Shown here one piece after another: positions 1 through 4,764 of a DNA stretch of 8,547 nucleotides; the stretch's first letter is position 1; each line of letters opens with the position of its first letter. The DNA lies in NCBI GenBank assembly GCA_038229875.1, contig JBBROA010000153.1, positions 1 to 8,547 of the forward strand, written 5' to 3'. The notes beneath the pieces were generated by a model. The model did not search any database. It worked only from the letters and a program-made list of their open reading frames with translations, and was not told the origin of the DNA. The translations under genes and the position numbers were made by a program. The DNA comes from JALYUA01 sp038229875. GTDB taxonomy: Bacteria; Acidobacteriota; Thermoanaerobaculia; UBA5066; Gp7-AA6.

Positions 1-312
1 CAGACCTGCCGTCTTCGCAAAGAGAGATTTCAGCTCTGGATAAATCGGGCAGGTGTCGGCTGCCTGGTAGTAGACCTCGCGTCCCCGGACAGTTCGACGC
101 AGGATGCCTGCGTCGGTCAACTGGCGGAGGTCTCGTGAGATTGCTCCCTGAGCAACCTCGGTCGCCTTCACGATCTCTCGCACGTCGAAGGATTCCTCCG
201 GATGGGTGAAGAGCCAGCCGAGCGTGCGCCGTCGAGTTTTCCCGAAGAGGACCGCGTCGAGTGGCTCCGGGTCGGCGTTGGCTGTACGCAGAGTGCGTAC
301 GTACGTACTCAA
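1..312 (-). CDS. Winged-helix transcriptional regulator, N-terminal part (probable wHTH-nucleotidyltransferase protein)
   Basis: The minus strand is open for 104 codons and runs off the left edge. After a basic LFGKTRRRTL segment (residues 22-31) comes a winged-helix DNA-binding domain: helices at about 25-37 and 44-52, a recognition helix around GAISRDLRQL (56-65), and a wing ILRRTVRGREVYY (70-82). The visible end, CPIYPELKSLFAKTAGL, matches the linker that in this family normally leads into a MNT-type nucleotidyltransferase domain. That domain would lie outside the window and is inferred. Such proteins are small regulators or TA-like components, often beside HEPN or other TA genes. I chose TTG at 312: an upstream in-frame stop lies 15 nt before it, there is no ATG, and a -10-like TAGACT ends 9 nt upstream. 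A later start is possible. The start lies inside a large palindrome (282-323), which suggests autoregulation. Confidence 0.72.
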   Translation of the reverse strand, partial: MSTYVRTLRTANADPEPLDAVLFGKTRRRTLGWLFTHPEESFDVREIVKATEVAQGAISRDLRQLTDAGILRRTVRGREVYYQAADTCPIYPELKSLFAKTAGL

Positions 313-323
313 AGTGCGTACAG
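282..323. promoter_or_regulatory. 42-bp imperfect palindrome, probable operator of the winged-helix gene
   Basis: The outer arms CTGTACGCA (282-290) and TGCGTACAG (315-323) are a perfect 9-bp inverted repeat. They share a centre (302.5) with an inner perfect 12-bp palindrome, GTACGTACGTAC (297-308). The unit GTACGCA or its complement occurs several times at short spacing, as expected for several regulator subunits binding side by side. The palindrome overlaps the proposed TTG start and touches the -10-like box, so the encoded winged-helix protein is the obvious candidate ligand. Binding is inferred. Confidence 0.6.
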
Positions 324-327
324 TCTA
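322..327 (-). promoter_or_regulatory. Putative extended -10 element of the winged-helix gene
   Basis: On the minus strand TG-G-TAGACT forms an extended -10 box, with TAGACT at 327-322. A weak -35 (CTGGCC, 3/6 to consensus) lies 17 bp upstream. The box ends 9 nt before the TTG start, so transcription would begin at or next to the start codon and give a leaderless message. It abuts the large palindrome. Confidence 0.4.
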
Positions 328-400
328 CCACCTTCGTACACGCAGGCCAGGTCGGCGCGGCAGGCGGGTACTGCTCAAGCCTCGATCGCCTTATGCATCG

Positions 401-440
401 CCTGGATGCCCGGTGTTGCTGCAACAGCCGGCTATCCAGG
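401..440. repeat. 40-bp near-perfect palindrome between divergent genes
   Basis: The arms pair around t420: CCTGGAT (401-407) with ATCCAGG (434-440), CCGG (410-413) with CCGG (428-431), and TGTTGC (414-419) with GCAACA (421-426). There is one unpaired base (g427) and one c/c mismatch with an adjacent G-T pair. With essentially no loop it could extrude as a cruciform or bind a dimeric protein. It lies in the divergent control region and is not near an ORF end, so a terminator role is less natural. Confidence 0.6.
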
Positions 441-453
441 GGTGTCTTGGTGA

Positions 454-480
454 CTTGATGTTTCTATGCGAAACTTCAAG
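454..480. promoter_or_regulatory. Inverted repeat upstream of the RHH antitoxin, probable TA operator
   Basis: CTTGATGTTTC (454-464) and GAAACTTCAAG (470-480) pair at 10 of 11 positions around a 5-nt centre. The repeat ends 5 bp before the antitoxin ATG at 486. RHH antitoxins typically bind such palindromes to repress their own operon. I see no clear Shine-Dalgarno and only weak promoter matches (a TTGGTG at 447-452), so the promoter itself is not assigned. Confidence 0.6.
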
Positions 481-485
481 AACAC

Positions 486-722
486 ATGAGCCGACTGACG
501 ATTACCCTTTCGGATCGCCGGCACCGCGCGCTCAAAGAGGCCGCCGCTCGCCGGAGCAAGACCATTGGGTCGCTCGTCGAAGAGAGTCTGGACGCTTACG
601 GGATCAAGACCGGTGGCGAGGCCGCCGCGCTCGTCGCTCGCGCGCGTGAGCAGGCGAAGATGACGGAGACGAGCGCGATCAAGCTCGCCGTGGAGGAAAC
701 GAAGGCGCATCGCCGGCGGTGA
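486..722 (+). CDS. Ribbon-helix-helix-like antitoxin (CopG/VapB-like)
   Basis: A 78-residue protein with the RHH plan: a short beta strand RLTITLSD (3-10), a first helix RRHRALKEAAARR (11-23), a turn with KTIGSL (25-30), and a second helix VEESLDAYGI (31-40). The charged C-terminal tail is the usual place for toxin binding. It would dimerise, bind the operator just upstream and neutralise the PIN-domain ribonuclease encoded next. The stop codon overlaps the toxin start by 4 nt (GTGA), so translation is probably coupled. The ATG is preceded by AAGAACAC, with no convincing Shine-Dalgarno. The RHH assignment comes from residue pattern, length and TA context; the exact subfamily is not clear. Confidence 0.8.
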   Translation: MSRLTITLSDRRHRALKEAAARRSKTIGSLVEESLDAYGIKTGGEAAALVARAREQAKMTETSAIKLAVEETKAHRRR

Positions 723-1147
723 CTGTGCGACCTGCGGTCATTGACACGAACGTGCTGGTGAGCGGCTTCCTCACGCGCCTTGCCGCTTCACCGACCGTCC
801 GGATCGTCGACGCGATGCTCGCGGCGCGGTTTCGCTACGCGCTATCGATCGACCTGCTGGCGGAATACCGATCGGTTCTGCTTCGCCCCCGGATTCGGTC
901 GAGACACGGACTCTCGGAAGCGGAGGTCGACGTCATCCTCGTCGATATCGCGACGAACGGGTTCCTCAGGGATATGGAGGTCAAACCGACCGCGCAGGAG
1001 CGCCAGCCGGGCGACGAGCACCTGTGGCGATTGATGCGCGCCGTGCCGACCGCGGTTCTCGTGACGGGCGATAGGCGGCTGGCGGCGCACGAGCTCGGAA
1101 ATCGCGTCGTGTCAGCCCGGGAGTTCGCGGATCTTCTGGAGGGTTGA
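719..1147 (+). CDS. PIN-domain ribonuclease toxin (VapC-like)
   Basis: The 142-residue PIN-domain protein has the full acidic site in order: D9 in VIDTNVLVSG, E49 in LLAEYRSVL, D99 in PGDEHLW and D118 in VLVTGDRRL. These bind the metal used for RNA cleavage in PIN toxins. The pattern with LLAEYRSVLLRPRI and VTGDRRL matches the group often labelled putative toxin component, PIN family. GTG at 719 overlaps the antitoxin stop by 4 nt. A second GTG at 725 is the only nearby alternative. The gene is complete and its active site intact, so it should be functional. Its RNA target cannot be told from the sequence. Confidence 0.88.
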   Translation: MTVRPAVIDTNVLVSGFLTRLAASPTVRIVDAMLAARFRYALSIDLLAEYRSVLLRPRIRSRHGLSEAEVDVILVDIATNGFLRDMEVKPTAQERQPGDEHLWRLMRAVPTAVLVTGDRRLAAHELGNRVVSAREFADLLEG

Positions 1148-1159
1148 GCCCCCTCCGCC

Positions 1160-1180
1160 GGCTGCGATGTCGGCGCAGTC
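1160..1180. terminator. Weak hairpin after the PIN toxin gene
   Basis: GGCTGCG (1160-1166) pairs with CGCAGTC (1174-1180), including one G-T pair, around a 7-nt loop. It lies 13 bp past the toxin stop and before the peptidase promoter region. There is no T-tract, so an intrinsic terminator role is only a possibility. Confidence 0.25.
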
Positions 1181-1194
1181 AGCCCGCGCGCCCT

Positions 1195-1220
1195 TAGAAT
1201 CCCCCTCCCCCCGAAAGGAG
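1195..1220 (+). promoter_or_regulatory. Putative -10 box and Shine-Dalgarno of the peptidase gene
   Basis: TAGAAT (1195-1200) resembles a -10 box, and GAAAGGAG (1213-1220) is a strong Shine-Dalgarno 5 nt from the ATG at 1226. The same arrangement, CCCTTAGA then GAAAGGAG then ATGATC, recurs in the decayed copy at 5533-5573, so this leader was part of the duplicated unit. No good -35 is visible at 16-18 bp. Confidence 0.5.
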
Positions 1221-1225
1221 CGCTC

Positions 1226-2755
1226 ATGATCATTGCGGTGGCCCTGATCGGTCTCGTCCTCGGTGACGCGGCTCCCCTTGCGTCCGCCCCGCCGGCCGTT
1301 CCTCCCGCCTTCTTCGGGGCGCATCGCGAGCGGTTCCTGGCGAAGCTGCCCGCGGGATCGATCGCCGTCTTCCACGCGGCCGCCGAGACCACGGTCGAGA
1401 CGAGCACGGATCCCTACCGGCAGAGCTCCGACTTCTGGTACTTGACGGGACTGTCGGAGCCGGAGTCCGTCTGTGTGCTCATCCCTGCCGCGGGAGCATC
1501 CGCCGCGCGATTCCTCCTCTTCGTTCGGCCGCGCGACTTCGCGGGCGAACAGTGGACGGGACGGCGCGCGGGTGTCGAGGGCGCGAAGAAGGACTTCGGC
1601 GCGGAGGCGTATCCGATCGCGGAGCTCTGGAATCGCCTGCCGGCGCTGGCGGCCTCGGGACAGACACAGGCGCAAGCGCAAGCGCTCTACTACGAGTCGG
1701 GCGGGGACGAGGCCTTCGGCCGAAAGCTCCTCGAGACCTGGAACGCCGGCAACGCCAACGCGCTCGTGCCGAGGCCCGCGGCCGACGCTTCGCCGCTCTT
1801 AGCCGAGCTGCGGCTCGTGAAGGATGCGACGGAGATCGGCTTGCTGCGCACCGCCTCCCGCATCTCGGCCGAGGCGCACCGCGCCGCGATGGCGGAGGTG
1901 GCCCCGGGCCGGGGCGAGTGGGACCTGAAGGCCGCGATGGTTGCCACCTGCCTCGCGCACGGCGCCGCGCGAATGGCCTATCCGCCGATCGTGGGGTCGG
2001 GCGCGAGCTCGGTCCTCCTCCACTATGTGAACGACGACGCGCGGCTCGCCGATGGCGCGTTCATCGTGAACGACACCGCCTGCGAATATGGGATGTACGC
2101 GTCCGACGTCACGCGGAGCTTCCCGGTCTCGGGCCGCTTTTCGGCGGACCAGCGCAAGATCTACGAGATCGTGCTCGCGGCTCAGAAGGCCGGGTTCGCG
2201 GCGGTCAAGCCGGGGGCGGCCTTCCACGAGGTCCACGACGCGACCGTGCGCGTGATCGTGGACGGCCTGCTCTCCCTCGGCATCCTGACGGGCGACCGCG
2301 CCGAGATCCTGCGGACGCGCGCGTACCAGAAGTTCTACCCGCACGGATCGAGCCACTGGGTCGGCCTGAACGTCCACGACGCCGGGAGCTACCAGTATCC
2401 TCCGGGCGTCGATCGGCTCGCGCGTTACGGCCTCGCGCAGACGAAGCTCGCACCCGGCATGGTGCTCACCGTCGAGCCCGGAATCTACATAGCCGCGGGC
2501 GCGGCGCCGGATCCGCGCTGGAACGATCTCGGCGTCCGGATCGAGGACGTCGTGCTCGTGACACCGTCGGGAATGGAGTGCCTCTCGTGCGAAGCCCCGC
2601 GCGAGATCGCCGATGTCGAGAAGGCGATTGCCGAAGGGCGCGCGAAGGCGAAGGGGAGAGCCACCGGGAAGCAAGGTCTCGTACAAGCCCCGGGGGATCG
2701 GCATGCAGTGGTTTGGGGGGAATCTTACCGGACGAGTTTTCGAACTGCCCCCTGA
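1226..2755 (+). CDS. Secreted Xaa-Pro aminopeptidase (M24B family) with altered C-terminus
   Basis: The 509-residue protein has an aminopeptidase P N-terminal domain (about 28-160) and a pita-bread M24 catalytic domain (about 200-460). It would remove N-terminal residues that precede proline. All five dimetal ligands are present: D283, D294 (YASDVTRSFP), H377 (HGSSHWVGLNVHD), E417 (LTVEPGIYI) and E440 (GVRIEDVVLV), with spacing close to E. coli PepP. A hydrophobic N-terminus ending in PLASA suggests a signal peptide, although it lacks basic residues. ATG at 1226 has an excellent Shine-Dalgarno. Residues 440-482 are encoded by a 128-bp segment that recurs at 3485-3612. The last 27 residues, after GRATGK, come from non-homologous DNA and are probably not original. 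The catalytic core is untouched, so activity is likely retained. Confidence 0.9.
   Translation: MIIAVALIGLVLGDAAPLASAPPAVPPAFFGAHRERFLAKLPAGSIAVFHAAAETTVETSTDPYRQSSDFWYLTGLSEPESVCVLIPAAGASAARFLLFVRPRDFAGEQWTGRRAGVEGAKKDFGAEAYPIAELWNRLPALAASGQTQAQAQALYYESGGDEAFGRKLLETWNAGNANALVPRPAADASPLLAELRLVKDATEIGLLRTASRISAEAHRAAMAEVAPGRGEWDLKAAMVATCLAHGAARMAYPPIVGSGASSVLLHYVNDDARLADGAFIVNDTACEYGMYASDVTRSFPVSGRFSADQRKIYEIVLAAQKAGFAAVKPGAAFHEVHDATVRVIVDGLLSLGILTGDRAEILRTRAYQKFYPHGSSHWVGLNVHDAGSYQYPPGVDRLARYGLAQTKLAPGMVLTVEPGIYIAAGAAPDPRWNDLGVRIEDVVLVTPSGMECLSCEAPREIADVEKAIAEGRAKAKGRATGKQGLVQAPGDRHAVVWGESYRTSFRTAP
2544..2671 (+). repeat. Direct repeat copy A: 3' end of the peptidase gene
   Basis: These 128 bp match 3485-3612 without gaps at 126 positions; the differences are an a/g near 2563 and a c/g in the codon for P458. 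Copy A is in frame in the intact gene and encodes the stretch from E440 to the GRATGK segment. The two copies are 941 bp apart and enclose hicBA plus the DUF433 remnant. Confidence 0.95.
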
Positions 2756-2762
2756 CCGTCGG

Positions 2763-2771
2763 TGTTATCCT
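2763..2771 (+). promoter_or_regulatory. Putative extended -10 element of hicBA
   Basis: TG-T-TATCCT fits an extended -10 box and ends 9 nt before the ATG at 2781, implying a very short or absent leader. Just upstream, ACCGGACG (2727-2734) and CGTCGGT (2757-2763) form a bulged inverted repeat that could serve as operator. No Shine-Dalgarno precedes the start. Confidence 0.4.
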
Positions 2772-2780
2772 TTTTTCACA

Positions 2781-3002
2781 ATGTCGAAGGCGAACTCCCA
2801 AGAAATCCTGTTCCTCGTAGAAGAGGCGCCCGAGGGCGGCCTAACGGCTCGCGCGCTCGGCGCTTCGATCTTCACGGAGGCCGAGGGACTGGAGCAGCTG
2901 CATGCCAACGTTCGCGATGCTGTCGCCTGCCACTTCGGCGACGAAGAGAAGCCGGCGCTCATCAGACTTCACTTCGTGAAGGAGGAAGTCCTCACTTCGT
3001 GA
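2781..3002 (+). CDS. hicB: HicB-like antitoxin
   Basis: The 73-residue protein has the small HicB-like fold pattern: strand EILFLVEEAPEGGLTARALG (8-27), then SIFTEAEGLEQLHANVRDAV (29-48), CHFGDEEKP and a final strand IRLHFVKEEVL. This exact pattern (LVEEAPEGG...ARALG.SIFTEA) belongs to a group often mislabelled as a 2-oxoisovalerate dehydrogenase subunit, and is typically encoded just before HicA. It should bind and block the HicA ribonuclease; unlike longer HicB proteins it has no separate DNA-binding domain. I chose ATG 2781 because homologous-looking sequence begins there. An in-frame ATG at 2703 would add residues encoded by the junction with the peptidase gene. The stop overlaps the hicA start (GTGA). 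TTCACTTCGTGA near its 3' end is partly repeated at the junction. Confidence 0.82.
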   Translation: MSKANSQEILFLVEEAPEGGLTARALGASIFTEAEGLEQLHANVRDAVACHFGDEEKPALIRLHFVKEEVLTS

Positions 3003-3247
3003 GGCTGCCAAGGGATCTGTCCGGACGTGAGCTCGCGCGAGCTCTTGAGATCCTCGGATATCGAATCACTCGCCAGTCCGGAAGTCACATTCGACTCACG
3101 ACGACCGAGCCCGACGAGCATCACCTCACGATTCCTGACCACGACGGGCTGCGAGTCGGTACTCTCAGCGCAATCTTGAGTGCGGTGGCGGAGCACGCCG
3201 GTATTAGTCGCGAAGAACTCTTCGAACGCCTGTTCAATCGCCGTTGA
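2999..3247 (+). CDS. hicA: HicA mRNA interferase toxin
   Basis: The 82-residue protein has the double-stranded-RNA-binding-like HicA fold: LPRDLSGRELARALEILGYR (3-22), then RQSGSHIRLTT with the catalytic histidine H30, HHLTIPDHDGLRVGTLSAIL (41-60) and the C-terminal helix ISREELFERLF (69-79). HicA cleaves mRNA independently of the ribosome in known systems. GTG at 2999 overlaps the antitoxin stop by 4 nt. AAGGAGGA lies 12-20 nt upstream inside hicB, farther away than usual, so coupled translation is likely. The gene is complete, with its active-site histidine. It converges on the DUF433 remnant, whose reading frame runs into the hicA 3' end on the other strand. Confidence 0.88.
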   Translation: MRLPRDLSGRELARALEILGYRITRQSGSHIRLTTTEPDEHHLTIPDHDGLRVGTLSAILSAVAEHAGISREELFERLFNRR

Positions 3248-3269
3248 GATCTACGAACCGTGTGCGATT

Positions 3270-3445
3270 GCCTTGGGGCACGAACTTGCTCGCCGGACAA
3301 CACCTGAGCCGCGTATGCAAGTACAGCTCGGATCTGTTAGTCGGTGATGCCGTACTCGGTGGAAAGGTCCTCGAACGGCAACCGAGCAGCCAGCTTCGCG
3401 AGTACGAGATCAACCGGGGCCCGGCTGGAGGAGATTACGGGCCAT
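3270..3445 (-). pseudogene. Broken DUF433-family gene (TA-associated)
   Basis: On the minus strand, ATG at 3445 gives MARNLLQP, the usual beginning of DUF433 proteins. The expected central segment (the conserved G-x-P-x-I-x-GTR region) is missing, and a frame change follows. Codons from 3420 then read APVDLVLAKLAARLPFEDL and STEYGITD, a TAA stop at 3339-3337, and QIRAVLAYAAQVLSGEQV. Across the stop this is a clean DUF433 C-terminal half. One internal deletion with frameshift and one nonsense codon therefore disable it. DUF433 proteins commonly act as antitoxin-like partners of PIN-like (DUF5615) proteins; no such partner remains here. The exact 3' end is unclear because the frame stays open into hicA. 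Confidence 0.7.
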
Positions 3446-3484
3446 CGCGGCGGCAGCCAAGTCCTTGGCTTGTGACGGGCGTCC

Positions 3485-3612
3485 AGGACGTCGTGCTCGT
3501 GACGCCGTCGGGAATGGAGTGCCTCTCGTGCGAAGCGCCGCGCGAGATCGCCGATGTCGAGAAGGCGATTGCCGAAGGGCGCGCGAAGGCGAAGGGGAGA
3601 GCCACCGGGAAG
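3485..3612 (+). repeat. Direct repeat copy B: detached 3' end of the peptidase gene
   Basis: This is a 126/128 match to 2544-2671. It has no start signal and no catalytic domain, so it is not a gene by itself. The seven bases GGCGTCC just upstream (3478-3484) also occur before copy A, with 6 bp missing in B, so the homology may reach slightly further left. Downstream, sequence from about 3646 resembles the segment after the decayed 5' copy (5773 onward). This suggests that copy B keeps the original downstream flank of the peptidase gene. Confidence 0.92.
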
Positions 3613-3647
3613 TCCGCTAAGGAATCGCCGATCTGGAACGCAGCCTT

Positions 3648-3700
3648 GTTCGGCCGCCGTTCCCTCGCTTACATCAGCCCGCCAGCCCGTCAGCCCCGCC
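3648..3700. repeat. Shared tail sequence, copy 1
   Basis: GTTCGGCCGCCG-T-TCCCTCG (3648-3667) matches 5775-5794 at 19 of 20 bases. It is followed by TCAGCCCGCCAGCCCGTCAG and CCCCG, matching 5803-5828 with few changes. A shorter echo (CGGCCGCCGTTC and CGCCCGTCAG) occurs at 4515-4540. It could be a downstream flank carried with the peptidase duplication or a small dispersed intergenic repeat. Confidence 0.65.
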
Positions 3701-4037
3701 CCGCGGCCCGCGCGCGGGGGAGAGGGGCTCGGCTGGAGTGACCTTTCTCGGTCGCGAGCACGGCATGAAGCCTGACTCCCAGCGCTCGAAGGACGCGGAG
3801 GACCGTGCCAAGCTCCGGGTTCCCGCCGACAGAGAGCGCCTTGTAGAGGCTCTCGCGGCCGAGGCCGGCCTGTCGAGCGAGCCTGGACATCCCTTTGGCC
3901 CGCGCGATGTCCCCGAGTGCCGCGGCGATCACGCCCGAATCGCCGTCCTCGAATGCGGCTTCCAGATACGCGACCACGTCGCGGCCGCTCTTCAGGTGAT
4001 CGGCCGCATCCCATTTTCTCGTTTTCGTCTTCGCCAT
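3690..4037 (-). CDS. higA: HigA-family antitoxin (Xre-type HTH)
   Basis: The 115-residue protein carries an Xre/Cro-type helix-turn-helix. MAKTKTRKWDAADHLKSGRD (1-20) leads to a helical segment with YLEAAFEDGDSGVIAAALGDIARAKG (24-49). The HTH is MSRLARQAGLGRESLYKAL (50-68), followed by GNPELGTVLRVLRALGVRLHA (72-92), typical of the addiction-module antidote proteins encoded after HigB-like toxins. It starts 12 nt after the toxin stop and should repress the operon through the palindrome at 4349-4364. The family usually ends soon after GVRLHA. Here about 20 further residues (EKGHSSRAPLPRARAAGRG) read into GC-rich sequence. A one-base shift would give KVTPAEPLSPARGP, similar to the end of the second copy (KVTPAKAAAPEKGP), so a late frameshift may have changed the C-terminus. 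Confidence 0.85.
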   Translation of the reverse strand: MAKTKTRKWDAADHLKSGRDVVAYLEAAFEDGDSGVIAAALGDIARAKGMSRLARQAGLGRESLYKALSVGGNPELGTVLRVLRALGVRLHAVLATEKGHSSRAPLPRARAAGRG

Positions 4038-4049
4038 AGCCGCCTCGTC

Positions 4050-4340
4050 CTACAGGTTTCGTGCGATGTCCCGGGCGATGCGAATGTCGCGCCCCTGACT
4101 CCTCTTGTCGCCGCCCGCGAGAAGAATGACCAGCTGTTCGCCACGCTTCGCGAAATAGATTCGATACCCGGGTCCGTAATCGATTCTCATCTCGGACACG
4201 CCTTCTCCTACAGGCCGGACGTCGCCCGGATTGCCGATTGACAACCGTCGGATTCTGACCACGATCCGAGCACGGGCCTCCGAATCTCGAAGCCCGTCGA
4301 ACCAGTCCGCGTACAGGTTCGTTTGACGGACTTCGATCAC
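4050..4340 (-). CDS. higB: HigB-like toxin, RelE/ParE superfamily
   Basis: The 96-residue protein belongs to the HigB-like (phage Gp49-related) branch of RelE/ParE: MIEVRQTNLYADWFDGLRD (1-19), the helix ARARIVVRIRRLSIGNPGD (22-40), the core strands GVSEMRIDYGPGYRIYF (47-63) and VILLAGGDKRSQGRDIRIA (71-89). These toxins cut mRNA on translating ribosomes. The start is GTG at 4340, right where a promoter with a perfectly spaced -10 would begin transcription, so the message is probably leaderless. Toxin first, antitoxin second is the standard order for this family. Full family length and conserved core indicate an intact gene. Confidence 0.88.
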   Translation of the reverse strand: MIEVRQTNLYADWFDGLRDSEARARIVVRIRRLSIGNPGDVRPVGEGVSEMRIDYGPGYRIYFAKRGEQLVILLAGGDKRSQGRDIRIARDIARNL

Positions 4341-4345
4341 TGCGG

Positions 4346-4374
4346 ATTGTATCCTATGGGATACTACGAGTCAA
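4346..4374 (-). promoter_or_regulatory. higBA promoter
   Basis: On the minus strand TTGACT (4374-4369) and TACAAT (4351-4346) are separated by exactly 17 bp, the best sigma-70-type promoter in the window by eye. Transcription would start near 4340, the toxin's GTG, so little or no leader is expected. The spacer contains a palindrome that reaches into the -10 box. Confidence 0.75.
4349..4364. promoter_or_regulatory. higBA operator palindrome
   Basis: GTATCC-TATG-GGATAC is a perfect 6+6 inverted repeat within the promoter spacer, overlapping the first bases of the -10 box. A HigA dimer bound here would block RNA polymerase, the usual negative autoregulation of this family. The ligand is inferred from position. 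Confidence 0.65.
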
Positions 4375-4434
4375 GCCGCCGTGCCGGTCTGGCTCGTTAT
4401 CCTGAGGCGGTCATGCCGACCAGCATGCGAGCAA

Positions 4435-4457
4435 CCTCGGACAAAAGGCGTCCGAGG
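4435..4457. repeat. Small perfect hairpin in the gene-poor region
   Basis: CCTCGGAC (4435-4442) and GTCCGAGG (4450-4457) form a perfect 8-bp stem with a 7-nt loop, AAAAGGC. It lies upstream of the higB promoter in the stretch 4375-4650, where I find no supportable gene on either strand. Its role is unknown. Confidence 0.5.
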
Positions 4458-4499
4458 CCGGACTCTCAGAAGCTCAGAAATCAGATACCGCCGGAGGGC

Positions 4500-4555
4500 C
4501 CACGGCCCCCCGGGCGGCCGCCGTTCGTTCCGCCCGTCAGTTCCGGCGGCCGTGG
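4500..4555. repeat. GC-rich inverted repeats with alternative stems
   Basis: CCACGGCC (4500-4507) pairs with GGCCGTGG (4548-4555), and CGGCCGCCG (4515-4523) pairs with CGGCGGCCG (4544-4552). The two right arms overlap, so the stems compete. The inner part shares CGGCCGCCGTTC and CGCCCGTCAG with the tail repeat at 3648-3700 and may be a degenerate third copy. It may act as a bidirectional terminator or be a remnant of a small repeat element; no T-tract is present. Confidence 0.45.
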
Positions 4556-4651
4556 TTCTCAGGCCAGAGGCGCGGTGAGGATGTCCAGCGTCAACGCTGC
4601 ATTCCTGCGGCCCGGCGTTCGGTTGGCCCCTTCTCCGGCGCAGCAGCCTTC

Positions 4652-4713
4652 GCAGGAGTGACCTTTGCGCACCCCGGCGGCCGCATCCCATTTTCTCGTC
4701 TTCTCTTCGGCAT
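4652..4713 (-). pseudogene. Internally deleted second copy of higA
   Basis: The sequence from 4681 to 4731 repeats the beginning of higA (CGGCCGCATCCCATTTTCTCG and CATAGCCGCCTCGT are shared). The sequence at 4653-4665 repeats the area near its 3' end (GGAGTGACCTTT shared). Between them about 260 bp of coding sequence, including the whole HTH, is missing. A one-base loss in the first codons also shifts the frame after the ATG at 4713. In the surviving frame the start still reads KTRKWDAA before the deletion. Past the deletion another frame gives KVTPAKAAAPEKGP, a plausible original HigA C-terminus, to a stop further left. No second higB remains. It cannot make a working antitoxin. Confidence 0.72.
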
Positions 4714-4764
4714 AGCCGCCTCGTACTGGAGGCTCCCGAGAGGTCAGTGCGATGAAGTGGACAA

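Noticed and set aside
282..440. CRISPR-like repeats
   Set aside because: The repeated GTACGCA units and the palindrome are too short and too closely spaced, with no repeat-spacer regularity and no cas genes.
1552..2820. Long open frame of 422 codons on the plus strand, and a 301-codon one on the minus strand at 1799-2704
   Set aside because: Both overlap the peptidase gene, which has all catalytic motifs. Their products are arginine- and glycine-rich, as expected from frame shadows in GC-rich DNA.
3455..3470. Short perfect inverted repeat AGCCAAG-TC-CTTGGCT before the DUF433 remnant
   Set aside because: It is a 7-bp palindrome that may be the former DUF433 operator. It is too short and isolated to assign with any confidence.
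3244..3741. 165-codon plus-strand frame
   Set aside because: It is a chimera of antisense DUF433 remnant, the 3'-end peptidase duplicate and the tail repeat, with no start signal of its own.
3337..4014. 225-codon minus-strand frame
   Set aside because: It is antisense to copy B and out of frame with higA. Only its last codons (the DUF433 remnant) are meaningful, and these are annotated separately.
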